A stretch of DNA of 64,000 nucleotides from NCBI RefSeq assembly GCF_043641925.1, contig NZ_JBHZRU010000005.1, positions 62,001 through 126,000 of the forward strand. Direction: 5' to 3'. Below are positions 41,348 through 51,226 of this stretch, piece by piece; the stretch's first letter is position 1; the number at the start of each line of letters is the position of its first letter. The position numbers were made by a program, and so were the translations under genes. Below the pieces are notes generated by a model. It was not told the origin of the DNA and ran no database searches. It worked only from the letters and a program-made list of their open reading frames with translations. Origin of the DNA: Paenisporosarcina quisquiliarum_A (lineage in GTDB: Bacteria; Bacillota; Bacilli; Bacillales_A; Planococcaceae).

Positions 41348-42463
41348 ATGAAAATTGGAGTGCCAAAAGAAATAAAAAATAACGAAAATCGTGTTGCAAT
41401 GACACCAGCTGGGGTTGTCAATTTATCTGTATTTGGTCATGAAGTATTTATTGAATCAGGTGCAGGTCTAGGTTCTGGTTTCACTGATGAAGCATATGAA
41501 TCTGCTGGCGCAACAATTGTTGCAACTGCAAGTGAAGCTTGGGCTAAAGATATGGTCATGAAAGTGAAGGAGCCAATTGCTTCAGAATATGGTTATTTCT
41601 CAGAAGGACTTATTTTGTTCACATATTTACATTTAGCACCTGAGCCAGAGTTAACAAAAGCTCTAGTTGATAATAAAGTCGTTGGTATCGCGTATGAAAC
41701 AGTACAATTACCGAACAACTCATTGCCATTGTTAACTCCAATGAGTGAGGTAGCGGGTCGTATGTCTACACAAATCGGTGCACAATTCTTAGAAAAAATC
41801 CACGGTGGAATGGGTATTCTTTTAGGCGGAGTTCCTGGTGTTTCTCGTGGGAAAGTAACGATTATTGGTGGAGGAATTGCTGGGACGAATGCTGCACGTG
41901 TTGCAGTAGGTATGGGAGCAGAAGTGACGATTATCGACTTGAGTCCTGATCGTTTGCGCCAATTAGAAGAATTATTTGGTCGCGATGTACAAACATTGAT
42001 TTCAAATCCATTCAATATCGCAGAATCTGTGAAAGAATCTGATTTAGTTATTGGTGCTGTATTAATTCCAGGTGCAAAAGCTCCTAAATTAGTTACAGAA
42101 GAAATGATCATGTCAATGAAACCTGGTTCAGTGGTTGTTGATATTGCAATTGACCAAGGTGGAATTCTTGAAACGTCTGATCGTATTACAACACATGATA
42201 ATCCAACATATGAAAAACACGGCGTAGTACATTATGCGGTAGCAAATATGCCTGGTGCGGTTCCAAGAACTTCTACAATGGCATTAACAAATGTTACGGT
42301 TCCTTATGCAGTGCAAATTGCAAACAAAGGATATAAACAAGCTTGCTTAGATAATAATGCACTTCTAAAAGGGGTAAACACTTTAGATGGTAACGTGACG
42401 TACCAAGCAGTAGCTGAAGCTCAAGGTCTACCGTATGTGAGTGTAGATTCTCTTTTAAGATAA
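41348..42463 (+). CDS. ald: Alanine dehydrogenase
   Basis: This 371-residue protein begins MKIGVPKEIKNNENRVAMTP. It has the substrate-binding lysine in MVMKVKEP, the catalytic histidine in FTYLHLAPEPEL, and a Rossmann motif VTIIGGGIAGTNAARVA. It oxidatively deaminates L-alanine to pyruvate with NAD and is needed for growth on alanine and for sporulation in B. subtilis. ATAGGAGGG precedes the ATG and a long terminator follows. Confidence 0.96.
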   Translation: MKIGVPKEIKNNENRVAMTPAGVVNLSVFGHEVFIESGAGLGSGFTDEAYESAGATIVATASEAWAKDMVMKVKEPIASEYGYFSEGLILFTYLHLAPEPELTKALVDNKVVGIAYETVQLPNNSLPLLTPMSEVAGRMSTQIGAQFLEKIHGGMGILLGGVPGVSRGKVTIIGGGIAGTNAARVAVGMGAEVTIIDLSPDRLRQLEELFGRDVQTLISNPFNIAESVKESDLVIGAVLIPGAKAPKLVTEEMIMSMKPGSVVVDIAIDQGGILETSDRITTHDNPTYEKHGVVHYAVANMPGAVPRTSTMALTNVTVPYAVQIANKGYKQACLDNNALLKGVNTLDGNVTYQAVAEAQGLPYVSVDSLLR

Positions 42464-42468
42464 TCACT

Positions 42469-42506
42469 AGAAAAGACCCTTTTCATATTGAAAAGGGTCT
42501 TTTCTA
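42469..42506. terminator. Bidirectional terminator between ald and pepQ
   Basis: A 15-bp perfect stem (AGAAAAGACCCTTTT/AAAAGGGTCTTTTCT) lies between convergent genes. Confidence 0.9.
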
Positions 42507-42563
42507 TTATACAAATAGAAATATTTGATTTTTTAAAAGTTTGACGACGTTCAAATCTCTATA

Positions 42564-43664
42564 CTATTCTGCAGAAATGATAACCAATTCTTTTGGATAT
42601 TTCGTTAAAACTTCAACGCCATCCTTCGTCACCACAACATCATCTTCAATTCGAACACCTGTAATACTTGGATCGTAAATTCCAGGTTCGATTGTAAATA
42701 CCATTCCTTCGATCAATTCCATCTCATTATTCCCTGTTACTGATGGGAATTCATGTACGGAAATACCAAGACCATGGCCTAAGCGATGGGTGAAGAATTC
42801 GCCATAACCCGCTTCAGTAATAATATCTCGTGCTATCTTATCTAATTCCATAGCTTTTACACCAGGTTTAACAGCGTCCACTGCAGCTTGTTCTGCTTTG
42901 CGTACCGTTTCATAAACCTCTTTTTGCTTAGTTGAAGGTTCACCAAATGCAACTGTGCGTGTTATATCTGAGCAATACCCTTTGTAAATAACACCTAGGT
43001 CAAATAATACGAGGTCACCTTTTTGGATTTTACGATCACCTGGCTTGCCATGTGGAGAAGCAGTTTTGGGTCCACTTAAAACCATGGTGTCAAATGACAT
43101 ATGGGAGATTCCTTTTTTCTTTAAAGCTAATTCGATTGCCGTTAAAATCTCAAGCTCGGTTTTTCCTTCTGCAATTTCACTTACTCCGACTTCAATCGCA
43201 TAGTCAGCATATGCAGCTGCTTCACGAAGGATAGCTAATTCGTTTGCGTCTTTTACAACACGCATTGAATTGAGTTGATCATCGAGTCTAGTGAAAGTAA
43301 CATCTGGGTATAATTCTTGAATAGCTTCTAAACGTTCAACCGTCATATGCGATTTTTCAATAGCTATTTTTGATGGCGTTACTTTTTTGTTTTCGATGGC
43401 TTGTTTTAATAATTGCCATGGCTGATCCGTATCTTGATGTCCGACTACATCAAAATTCCATCCTGCATTTTTTGCATCCGGTACTTCCATTTTAGGAAGA
43501 ATCATTAGAGGTTCAGCGTCTTGAAAGACTAGAACGCCAAGCAACCGTTCATGAGGATTGCTTCTAAAACCAGAAATATAAAACACGTTATCAGGTGTTG
43601 TAATAAAAGCCGCATCTATATTATGCTCTTTTAAATAAGTAGAAATTTGATTGATTTTACTCAT
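42564..43664 (-). CDS. pepQ: M24-family Xaa-Pro peptidase (prolidase-like)
   Basis: This 366-residue protein has a creatinase-like N-terminal domain (about 1-130) and a pita-bread catalytic domain (about 135-366). The five metal ligands can be placed: Asp in LVLFDLGV, Asp in GYCSDITRT, His in RLGHGLGISVHEFP, Glu in FTIEPGIY and Glu in VRIEDDVVV. It splits dipeptides or N-terminal residues next to proline. AAAAAGGAG precedes the ATG. It diverges from ytkL. Whether it acts on dipeptides or longer peptides cannot be told from sequence. Confidence 0.9.
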   Translation of the reverse strand: MSKINQISTYLKEHNIDAAFITTPDNVFYISGFRSNPHERLLGVLVFQDAEPLMILPKMEVPDAKNAGWNFDVVGHQDTDQPWQLLKQAIENKKVTPSKIAIEKSHMTVERLEAIQELYPDVTFTRLDDQLNSMRVVKDANELAILREAAAYADYAIEVGVSEIAEGKTELEILTAIELALKKKGISHMSFDTMVLSGPKTASPHGKPGDRKIQKGDLVLFDLGVIYKGYCSDITRTVAFGEPSTKQKEVYETVRKAEQAAVDAVKPGVKAMELDKIARDIITEAGYGEFFTHRLGHGLGISVHEFPSVTGNNEMELIEGMVFTIEPGIYDPSITGVRIEDDVVVTKDGVEVLTKYPKELVIISAE

Positions 43665-43770
43665 GGTAGCACTCCTTTTTGTATTGTTCTCCTAAATAGC
43701 ATATCAAAAAACAGGATTCTCGGCATTTTTATCGAATAAAGAACAATATCCACAGAAGGAGGTTATAAAA

Positions 43771-44451
43771 ATGTATGTATCTTTCCATGGACATTCAGTT
43801 GTCAAAATTAAAACAGGGGACTTTACAATTCTGATTGACCCTTTTATTTCCGGAAATGGCTTAACAGATTTAATTGCTGAAAATGAAAAACCAAATGTTA
43901 TATTGTTGACGCATGGACATAATGATCATGTTGGCGATACGGTAGCCATAGCAAAGGCTAATGATTCACTCGTTATCGCACCATTTGAACTTGCTGAATA
44001 CTTAGAGTGGCAAGGAGTGCGAACGCACGGGATGCATATCGGTGGAGCTTACCAATTTGAATTTGGGAAAGTGAAATTAACACAAGCTTTTCATGGCTCA
44101 TCGTATGTCACAGAAAAAAATGAAATTATTTACACAGGAATGCCAGCGGGAATTTTGTTCTCGGCAGAAGGAAAAACCATTTACCATGCAGGAGATACTG
44201 CGTTGTTTGGAGATATGAAATTAATTGGGGAACGTCATCCAATCGATCTTGCTTTTTTACCAATTGGTGATAATTTCACAATGGGAATTGAGGATGCTGC
44301 TTATGCAGTTGAATTATTGAATCCCCAAGCAGTCGTTCCGATTCACTACAATACGTTCCCGCCAATAAAACAAGATCCTAATGATTTTAAAGAATTGGTC
44401 AAACACTCAAACGTTCATATTTGGGAAGCTGGAGATGGAACAGAAATGTAG
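43771..44451 (+). CDS. ytkL: UPF0173 metal-dependent hydrolase YtkL
   Basis: This 226-residue metallo-beta-lactamase-fold protein has LTHGHNDHVGD (HxHxDH motif), YHAGDTALFGDMKL and VPIHYNTFPPI. The family is widespread and the substrate is unknown. GAAGGAGG precedes the ATG and a terminator follows. In Bacillus the gene is located near ytoI and nrnA, as here. Confidence 0.9.
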   Translation: MYVSFHGHSVVKIKTGDFTILIDPFISGNGLTDLIAENEKPNVILLTHGHNDHVGDTVAIAKANDSLVIAPFELAEYLEWQGVRTHGMHIGGAYQFEFGKVKLTQAFHGSSYVTEKNEIIYTGMPAGILFSAEGKTIYHAGDTALFGDMKLIGERHPIDLAFLPIGDNFTMGIEDAAYAVELLNPQAVVPIHYNTFPPIKQDPNDFKELVKHSNVHIWEAGDGTEM

Positions 44452-44457
44452 TGTGTA

Positions 44458-44492
44458 GCACGGAAAGTCTTTGACTTTTCGTGCGTTTTTTA
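44458..44492 (+). terminator. Terminator after ytkL
   Basis: GCACGGAAAGTC pairs with GACTTTTCGTGC (3-nt loop), followed by GTTTTTT. Confidence 0.88.
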
Positions 44493-44559
44493 TGGCTGAA
44501 AAATGATACCTTTGTGATACACTAACAATAGAACGATTGTTTGGGAAATAGGTGATGAC

Positions 44560-45867
44560 ATGGCAACTAAGCATGAACAAATTTTACAATATATCGAGTC
44601 ACTACCCGTTGGAGATAAAATCTCTGTGCGACGTATTGCGAAAGAACTTCAAGTCAGTGAAGGGACCGCATACAGAGCGATAAAAGAAGCAGAATCTCAA
44701 CGATATGTGAGTACCATTGAACGAGTTGGTACAATTCGAATTGAAAAGAAAAAGAAAGAAAATATTGAACGATTAACATTTGCAGAGGTCGTCAATATTG
44801 TAGATGGTCAAGTGTTGGGCGGGAAAAGTGGCTTACATAAAACGTTAACGAAATTTGTTATTGGTGCCATGCAACTGGATGATATGATGCGATATACAGA
44901 TGCAGGCAGTCTTTTAATCGTCGGAAATCGGACAAAAGCCCATTTTACTGCTTTAAAAGCTGGAGCGGCTGTTTTGATTACTGGCGGTTTCGAAGCTTCA
45001 GACATGTTAAAAAAATCAGCAGACGAACTGGAATTACCCATTATTTCAACGAGCTATGACACGTTTACAGTTGCAACAATGATTAATCGTGCGATCTATG
45101 ACCAATTAATTAAAAAAGAGATTCTCTTTATTGAAGACATTTATGTACCTTATCAAGAAACAGATTTTTTAAAAGTAACCGACGAAGTGAAAAGTTATCA
45201 CGATCAAAATGCCTTAACAACCCATGGTGGATTCCCAGTGATCGATGCCAATCAAAAGTTGGTTGGTATTGTTACAGCTAGAGATGTCATTGGGATTGAC
45301 CACAATGAATCCATAGAAAAAATAATGACCAAAAATCCACTAACTGTATCGATGAAAACGAGTGTTGCAACTGCTGGACATCGAATGATATGGGAAGGCA
45401 TTGATTTAATGCCGGTAGTAAATGACGCGGGGAATTTAGAAGGTGTCATCAGTAGACAAGATGTTTTGAAAGCATTGCAATTAGCTCAACGACAACCCCA
45501 GCATGGTGAAACAATCGACGATATCGTGAAAAGTCAAATGAAGGTTTTAGATGAGAATGATTTAGCAGTAGAATTTACTGTTACGCCACAAATGACCAAC
45601 CAATTTGGCGCGATTTCTTATGGCGCATTTACAACGCTGTTAGCTGAAGTTGGAAATCATGTTTTGAAGAAAAACAAACGCGGGGATAGTGTTGCTGAAA
45701 ATATGACCATCTACTTTATTAAGCCGATGCAAATGGATAGTGTCATTACAGTGAAGCCAAGCATTTTAGACATGAGTAGGAAATTTGTGAAAATGGAATT
45801 TGATGTTTATCAGTCAACTTTACTTGTTGGTAAAGCCATGATGATGTTCCAACTCTTAGAAAGATAG
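44560..45867 (+). CDS. ytoI: HTH-DRTGG-CBS-hotdog regulator-like protein YtoI
   Basis: This 435-residue protein has four parts: an N-terminal winged-helix region (about 1-65; ISVRRIAKELQVSEGTAYRAI, split as ISVRRIAKEL and VSEGTAYRAI), a DRTGG domain (about 75-185), a CBS pair (about 195-310; TTHGGFPVIDANQKLVGIV, LMPVVNDAGNLEGVIS) and a C-terminal hotdog (thioesterase-like) domain (about 325-430). CBS pairs often bind adenine nucleotides, including c-di-AMP in some Bacilli. nrnA, a nano-RNase/pApA phosphatase, lies nearby, which makes a nucleotide-signalling role an attractive but unproven idea. Confidence 0.87.
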   Translation: MATKHEQILQYIESLPVGDKISVRRIAKELQVSEGTAYRAIKEAESQRYVSTIERVGTIRIEKKKKENIERLTFAEVVNIVDGQVLGGKSGLHKTLTKFVIGAMQLDDMMRYTDAGSLLIVGNRTKAHFTALKAGAAVLITGGFEASDMLKKSADELELPIISTSYDTFTVATMINRAIYDQLIKKEILFIEDIYVPYQETDFLKVTDEVKSYHDQNALTTHGGFPVIDANQKLVGIVTARDVIGIDHNESIEKIMTKNPLTVSMKTSVATAGHRMIWEGIDLMPVVNDAGNLEGVISRQDVLKALQLAQRQPQHGETIDDIVKSQMKVLDENDLAVEFTVTPQMTNQFGAISYGAFTTLLAEVGNHVLKKNKRGDSVAENMTIYFIKPMQMDSVITVKPSILDMSRKFVKMEFDVYQSTLLVGKAMMMFQLLER

Positions 45868-45878
45868 AGATGGCAAAG

Positions 45879-45912
45879 AAAAAAGTGATGCGGTAATACG
45901 CATCACTTTTTA
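45879..45912. terminator. Bidirectional terminator between ytoI and ytpI
   Basis: AAAAGTGATGCG pairs with CGCATCACTTTT (TAATA loop) between convergent genes. Confidence 0.88.
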
Positions 45913-46211
45913 TTCAAACGAAATTCTTCTTCTACAAACTGACCATAATGTTTCATTACTTTGGCATAATGAACGATGGTAATTAAACCGATGACAATAA
46001 AAATGGCTGAAATAACATATGTTATGGTTGTAGAAAATAAGAAAAGTTGGTTTAAGCCAAAGAAGAAAAGTAAACTTCCAAGTGCAACCATTGCTCGATT
46101 GGCATACCATTTTTTTGCAATAGGTAATTCACTTCGCAATTGTTTCACTTTCATGTAAAAGTAAAAAACAGCTGAAATGATTATGAAAAAGACAAAAACT
46201 GCATTTATCAT
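45903..46211 (-). CDS. ytpI: YtpI-like small membrane protein
   Basis: This 102-residue protein has three predicted transmembrane helices (about 3-20, 41-61 and 66-85) with a basic loop (KVKQLRSELPIAKKWY) between the first two. It matches the YtpI family in length and position (next to nrnA/ytqI). The function is unknown. CAGGAGG precedes the ATG. Its 3' end overlaps the shared terminator. Confidence 0.8.
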   Translation of the reverse strand: MINAVFVFFIIISAVFYFYMKVKQLRSELPIAKKWYANRAMVALGSLLFFFGLNQLFLFSTTITYVISAIFIVIGLITIVHYAKVMKHYGQFVEEEFRLNKK

Positions 46212-46305
46212 CGTAAACCTCCTGGAATATGTGAAACTGTCATAATTGTAACGACATTTCCTAGAAAATGCGAATGGTATTAATTTTAAGTTGGAGGGAA
46301 ATCAC

Positions 46306-47241
46306 ATGAAACGTCAAATCATTGACACAATAGCTAGGTACGAAACAATCATCATTCATCGCCATGTAAGACCTGATCCAGATGCCTATGGTTCAGCTTT
46401 CGGCTTACGCGAAATTTTAAGAGCGACTTATCCAAATAAGAAAGTCTACACTACAGGAGAGCATGAAGAAACACTCTCATTTTTAACTATGCCGGATAAA
46501 GTGACAGATGATCAATTTAAAGATGCATTAGTTATAGTGACAGATACCGCAAACACAGAACGAGTGGATGATCAGAGATATAAAACGGGTGCTTTTTTAC
46601 TGAAAATTGACCATCATCCGAATGATGATCCTTATGGCGATTTGCTTTGGGTTAATACAGATGCTAGTTCAGCTAGTGAAATGATTTACGACCTTTATGA
46701 AGAAGGAAAGAAAGTGTCCGACTGGACTATGTCCGATGAAGCTGCAAGATTGTTATTCGCAGGTATTGTGGGAGATACAGGTCGATTTATGTTCCATAGT
46801 ACAAGTCGAAAAACGTTTGAAACAGCTGGCGATTTAATTTCTTATAATTTTGATCGAACTGAACTGTTTAATGGAATGTACGAAGTCGATCGTAATTTAT
46901 TGAATCTGCAAGGTTATATATATCAAAAATTCGTTATTGATGATAACGGAATGGCGTATGTCAAATTAACAATGGATACATTAAAAGAATTTGGCGTAAC
47001 ATCGAGTGAAACATCATTATTAGTTGGATCTCTTGGAAATGTAAAAGGAATTAGAGCGTGGGTTATTTTCATCGAAGAATCAGATCAAATTAGAGTTCGA
47101 CTTCGTTCAAAAGGACCGATTATAAATGAATTAGCGAAAGAATTCGGGGGCGGAGGTCATCCCCTTGCTTCAGGAGCATCGGTTTATTCATGGGAAGAAG
47201 CAGATCGTGTAATCGAAAAATTAAAAGGTATATGCCAATAA
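46306..47241 (+). CDS. nrnA: Bifunctional oligoribonuclease / pAp phosphatase NrnA
   Basis: This 311-residue DHH-DHHA1 phosphoesterase has HRHVRPDPDAYGSAFGL, VTDTANTERVDD, LKIDHHPNDDPYGD (DHH motif) and, in DHHA1, EFGGGGHPLASGAS. It degrades oligoribonucleotides two to five nt long and dephosphorylates pAp; family members also hydrolyse pApA from c-di-AMP turnover. ATG 46306 with GGAGGG upstream is preferred to TTG 46291. dnaE starts 19 nt after the stop. Confidence 0.93.
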   Translation: MKRQIIDTIARYETIIIHRHVRPDPDAYGSAFGLREILRATYPNKKVYTTGEHEETLSFLTMPDKVTDDQFKDALVIVTDTANTERVDDQRYKTGAFLLKIDHHPNDDPYGDLLWVNTDASSASEMIYDLYEEGKKVSDWTMSDEAARLLFAGIVGDTGRFMFHSTSRKTFETAGDLISYNFDRTELFNGMYEVDRNLLNLQGYIYQKFVIDDNGMAYVKLTMDTLKEFGVTSSETSLLVGSLGNVKGIRAWVIFIEESDQIRVRLRSKGPIINELAKEFGGGGHPLASGASVYSWEEADRVIEKLKGICQ

Positions 47242-47260
47242 AAAGAAGGGAGAAAATCAA

Positions 47261-50200
47261 GTGAATCCAGTATATCCGCATGTACAAACATCAGCAGATT
47301 TATTAAATAGTACGGTACGACTGGAATCACTGATTCCTTTCTTACAAGAACAAAAAGCGTCGGCTGTCGCAATTACGAATCGGAGAATGTATGGCACACT
47401 TCCATTTTATAAGTCTGTGAAAGCCGCTGGGGTTCATCCTGTCATCGGATTAAGTTGTGACGTTGAATTTTCAGATACGATTAAATTACCTATTCAAGTG
47501 TACGCTAAGTCGAATAAAGGGTACCAAAACTTGTTGAAAATTAGTAGCGCTCTTGAAGTGAAAGGGTTAGTACAGCTTCCACTAAATTGGTTAAAAGCAT
47601 ATAAAGAAGATTGCGCCATCATCTTAGCTATACCAGATACTGACGATTGGTCGGATAGTCAAATTGAAGAAGTTGTATCCAACATGAAACAACTCTTTTT
47701 AGATGATGTGTATGGTGGTATAGAAAGACCTGGTGGTATTGTTTCGCCTCGTGAAAACTTCATTGTTTCCACTATGAATCAACAAGGAATTCCTGTCATA
47801 GCCACACATCATGTGAAATATGAACATGCGGATCATGCATTCTCTTATGAAGTGGCTCAAGCGATTTCTAATGGAGTAAAACTGCAGGATTCATCACGTG
47901 TAAAACCAAGCCATACGAATTCATACTTGCCAAGTGCTCGGGATTGGATTGAATGGTTTGCCGATCATCCAGAGTGGTTAGATTCTTCTGAAAAACTTTT
48001 AAATAGTTGTTTAGTGGACATTCCTTTACATAAAATGCACATGCCTGCATTTCCAGTGACTCCTCCTTTAACATCCGCGGAAGTACTTAAATCACAATGC
48101 TTATCTGGGCTTTCCCAACGCTTAGGAAAAGTATCTCACGAGTATTTCGATCGACTTGATATGGAACTTTCGATAATTAATCAAATGGGGTATGCAGATT
48201 ATTTTTTAATTGTGGCTGATTTTATGGCATATGCAAAAGAGAAAAAAATCCTTACTGGACCAGGACGTGGTTCTTCAGCAAGTTCACTCGTTGCATTTTC
48301 TTTATTTATCACTCATGTAGATCCTTTAAAGTTCGGTCTTTTATTCGAGAGATTTTTAAATCCTGAACGAGTCACGATGCCTGATATAGATATCGATTTT
48401 GTAGATAACCGTAGACAAGAGGTTATTCAATACGTAGCCCAAAAATATGGTCAAGCTTTTGTCGCGCAAATCATCACGTTCGGGACATTATCAGCAAAAG
48501 CAGCTGCTCGTGATGTAGCTCGTGTTTTTGGTTTTAGTAATGATATATTAGAAATGATTTCAAAACAACTACCGAATAAAGCTGGGATTTCCTTAAAAGA
48601 GGGTATAGAATCCTCGACTATTCTAAAAAAATGGATTGAATCTGATGCCCTACACAAACGTTGGGAAGAAGTAGCGTTACAATTAGAAGGTTTGCCTAGA
48701 AATGGTTCGACTCATGCAGCTGGAGTTGTATTGTCTCCAGTTCCTTTAGTTGAGCTTTTACCTATTGAAGATGGACAAGAAGGAATATATTTGACGCAAT
48801 GGCCGATGCAAGATGTCGAGCAGAGCGGTTTATTAAAGATGGATTTCTTAGGTCTCCGCAATCTCACAATTTTAGATCGAATCCGATCTATGATTTGGTA
48901 TGATACAAAAAAATGGTTAGATTTCGAGAAAATCCCTCTAGATGACTCACAAACTTTTCAATTGTTGCAAGAAGGCGATACCACAGGCGTATTCCAATTA
49001 GAATCCGATGGGATGAGACAGGCGTTAAATGATATTAAACCATCTCATTTTAACGATATTGTAGCGGTAAATGCCCTTTATCGTCCCGGACCAATGGAGC
49101 ATATTGCGACCTATAAGCGTCGAAAACATGGTGAGGAAAAAACAATTTATCAACATCCGATTTTAGAGCCGATTTTAAGTGACACTTACGGCGTTATTGT
49201 CTATCAAGAGCAAATCATGCAAATAGCATCACAAATGGCAGGATTTACGTTTGGTGAAGCTGATATTTTACGCAGAGCCGTCAGTAAGAAGAATAGACAA
49301 GTGTTGGACGAGCAACGCCAACACTTTGTTACTAAATCAATGGCTAAAAACTTTACTCCTCATGAAGCCGAAAGTATTTATGATTTAATTGTTCGTTTTG
49401 CAGATTATGGATTTCCAAAAAGTCATGCTGTCGCATATAGCATGATTTCGTATCAAATGGCTTATTTAAAAGCCAAGTATCCCGCTTATTTTTATGCTTC
49501 TTTATTAACAAGTGCAATCGGTAATAGTGATAAATCGATGAAAATTTTACAAGAAGTTAAACAAAAAAAGATTTCCTTATTACCGCCCTCCCTATTAAAT
49601 AGTGGACTTACATTCCGAGTAGAGAATGGGTCAATTCGATTTGGATTATCTGCAGTAAAAGGAATTTCTTATGAGTTTTTAAAACGTATCATTGAAGCAC
49701 GTAAATCTGCTATTCCACAATGGAAAGATATCTTTGAATTAGCAGCGGGTTTGTCTGCTCAATATTTTTCGAGAAAACACATAGAACCATTAATAAAATC
49801 TGGGGCATTGGATGAGTTTCATCAAGATCGATCCACCTTATTAGCCACATTGGACGCTGCTGTTAAATATGCTGAACTCGTACGTCCGAAAATGGAAGTG
49901 GATTTGTTTGAAGGGGATTTCAATTCTTTTGGGAAACCAAAATACATTGTGAAAGAACCTTTGCCAGATATGATGAAATTACAGTTCGAAAGAGAAACAC
50001 TCGGCTTTTATATGTCTAGCCATCCAATCGGAAGATGGAAAGAAACCTTAAATCAACCATTCATAGATCTTCAAAATTTGGGGAATAAAAAGAATGGAGA
50101 GCACGTTTCCGTACTTGGCATGATTGAGGAAATACGCAGAATTCGCACGAAAAAGGGAGAATCAATGGCTTTTGTTACTCTTCAAGACGAAACCGGAGAC

Positions 50201-50353
50201 GGATCAATTACTATTTTCCCTAGCGACTACGCTAATATTAATCTTATTTTAAAAGAACAAGAGATTGTGAACGTCGAAGGCATTATCGAATGGCGTCAAG
50301 GTAAGCCACAAATCATCTTAAAGCAAATGAAAAGTAGTTCTTCTTTTAAATAA
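47261..50353 (+). CDS. dnaE: DNA polymerase III alpha subunit DnaE
   Basis: This 1030-residue family C polymerase is somewhat shorter than B. subtilis DnaE (1115). The N-terminal PHP domain (about 1-220) is degenerate: the first metal motif reads YPHVQTSADLL, without the paired histidines. The palm has GPGRGSSASSLVAF and MPDIDIDFVD, whose aspartates are catalytic. The fingers follow with VYQEQIMQIA, and the C-terminal OB fold (about 940-1020) has MAFVTLQDETGDG. In Bacilli DnaE extends RNA primers before handing over to PolC. The start is GTG 47261 with AAGGGAG upstream. Confidence 0.94.
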   Translation: MNPVYPHVQTSADLLNSTVRLESLIPFLQEQKASAVAITNRRMYGTLPFYKSVKAAGVHPVIGLSCDVEFSDTIKLPIQVYAKSNKGYQNLLKISSALEVKGLVQLPLNWLKAYKEDCAIILAIPDTDDWSDSQIEEVVSNMKQLFLDDVYGGIERPGGIVSPRENFIVSTMNQQGIPVIATHHVKYEHADHAFSYEVAQAISNGVKLQDSSRVKPSHTNSYLPSARDWIEWFADHPEWLDSSEKLLNSCLVDIPLHKMHMPAFPVTPPLTSAEVLKSQCLSGLSQRLGKVSHEYFDRLDMELSIINQMGYADYFLIVADFMAYAKEKKILTGPGRGSSASSLVAFSLFITHVDPLKFGLLFERFLNPERVTMPDIDIDFVDNRRQEVIQYVAQKYGQAFVAQIITFGTLSAKAAARDVARVFGFSNDILEMISKQLPNKAGISLKEGIESSTILKKWIESDALHKRWEEVALQLEGLPRNGSTHAAGVVLSPVPLVELLPIEDGQEGIYLTQWPMQDVEQSGLLKMDFLGLRNLTILDRIRSMIWYDTKKWLDFEKIPLDDSQTFQLLQEGDTTGVFQLESDGMRQALNDIKPSHFNDIVAVNALYRPGPMEHIATYKRRKHGEEKTIYQHPILEPILSDTYGVIVYQEQIMQIASQMAGFTFGEADILRRAVSKKNRQVLDEQRQHFVTKSMAKNFTPHEAESIYDLIVRFADYGFPKSHAVAYSMISYQMAYLKAKYPAYFYASLLTSAIGNSDKSMKILQEVKQKKISLLPPSLLNSGLTFRVENGSIRFGLSAVKGISYEFLKRIIEARKSAIPQWKDIFELAAGLSAQYFSRKHIEPLIKSGALDEFHQDRSTLLATLDAAVKYAELVRPKMEVDLFEGDFNSFGKPKYIVKEPLPDMMKLQFERETLGFYMSSHPIGRWKETLNQPFIDLQNLGNKKNGEHVSVLGMIEEIRRIRTKKGESMAFVTLQDETGDGSITIFPSDYANINLILKEQEIVNVEGIIEWRQGKPQIILKQMKSSSSFK

Positions 50354-50368
50354 TTTAAGTACGTGAGG

Positions 50369-50409
50369 CTATCTCAAAAGTCATTAAGTGACGGAGAGAT
50401 AGTTTTTTT
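50369..50409 (+). terminator. Terminator after dnaE
   Basis: CTATCTC pairs with GAGATAG, with an inner AGTCA/TGAC(G) pairing, followed by seven T residues. Confidence 0.75.
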
Positions 50410-50477
50410 ATGCATATTTTAGATTTTATATATTTAAAATTGTTATATCTTGTTTAATTTTTGAAACAAAAAGTATA

Positions 50478-50930
50478 TTAATCGGATATTAGTATTGCTC
50501 TTAAAATCTTAGCATTTTCTTTATCTAGTTCTCCGAAAATTCTATCCTCCATAATGATTGTTGCTGTTTCATCAGAATTGAACCAAATCGCGTAATCAGC
50601 TATTTTCTTTGGCTCTTTATCTTTATCTAAGTCGTAAAATAAAGATGCTTTTATATCTTCTCTTTTTTCCATAAGTGGTGGCTCGACATTTTGGTTCCAT
50701 TGTATATTCCCGAACGCTATCCCCAATAAATTCAAATTTTCTTTATCCGTAATTGTTACAAAGTCACCATTACTTCCGTCTAATTTCACTTTCTGAACAT
50801 CAACTTTGAAAAGTTGTTTCATGTCTGAATGAGAAGTTTGCTCAACCTCCTGATTATTAATGTCTGTACATCCTGCAATTAGAAACAGTGAAAGAAAAAA
50901 AACTGCAATAAAATTAGTCCACTTCTTCAA
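50478..50930 (-). CDS. Small lipoprotein of unknown function
   Basis: This protein of about 150 residues has a signal peptide with lipobox LIAGC (cysteine near residue 21) and a mature part of about 130 residues with no recognised domain. It is rich in Asp, Glu and Asn and has DLDKDKEPKKIADYAIWF and EDRIFGELDKEN. I chose TTG 50930 because AAGGGGGA lies 7 nt upstream. It is a lone gene between dnaE and the accDA operon, and is absent from that position in B. subtilis as far as I recall. Confidence 0.7.
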   Translation of the reverse strand: MKKWTNFIAVFFLSLFLIAGCTDINNQEVEQTSHSDMKQLFKVDVQKVKLDGSNGDFVTITDKENLNLLGIAFGNIQWNQNVEPPLMEKREDIKASLFYDLDKDKEPKKIADYAIWFNSDETATIIMEDRIFGELDKENAKILRAILISD

Positions 50931-50948
50931 ACTAAATTCCCCCTTCAA

Positions 50949-51187
50949 ACAGTTAATTTTGATTCACAATTTAATTAAGTTTAATCTAATTTTTTTAAAC
51001 ACTATATTAAAATGAAATTGTGAATTAATTCAATTTATGTAAAACAGTATTGATAGATAATGTATAGCCTCGAAAAATAAATAATCTTCGAGAGACAATT
51101 AACTTTAACTTACCAATCTTTTCATACAAAACAAATCTTTTATGAATAACCATGTATCTCATTAATAACATTTTCAAATAATGCCCA
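50949..51187. other. AT-rich intergenic region
   Basis: The gap between the lipoprotein gene and the accDA promoter is very AT-rich. It holds an imperfect inverted repeat (CACAATTTAATTAA near 50966, TTAATTCAATTT near 51024) and no gene that I can support. Confidence 0.4.
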
Positions 51188-51216
51188 TTGCAACCAATCG
51201 AATTTTTTTGTATGAT
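51188..51216 (+). promoter_or_regulatory. Promoter of the fadR-like-accD-accA operon
   Basis: TTGCAA (51188-51193), a 17-nt spacer and TATGAT (51211-51216) place the start near 51222, just before the operator. Confidence 0.6.
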
Positions 51217-51226
51217 AGTCACATTG

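Noticed and set aside
41593..42111. A 172-codon minus-strand frame inside ald
   Set aside because: It lies wholly opposite a highly conserved enzyme, has no ribosome-binding site and resembles no protein I know.
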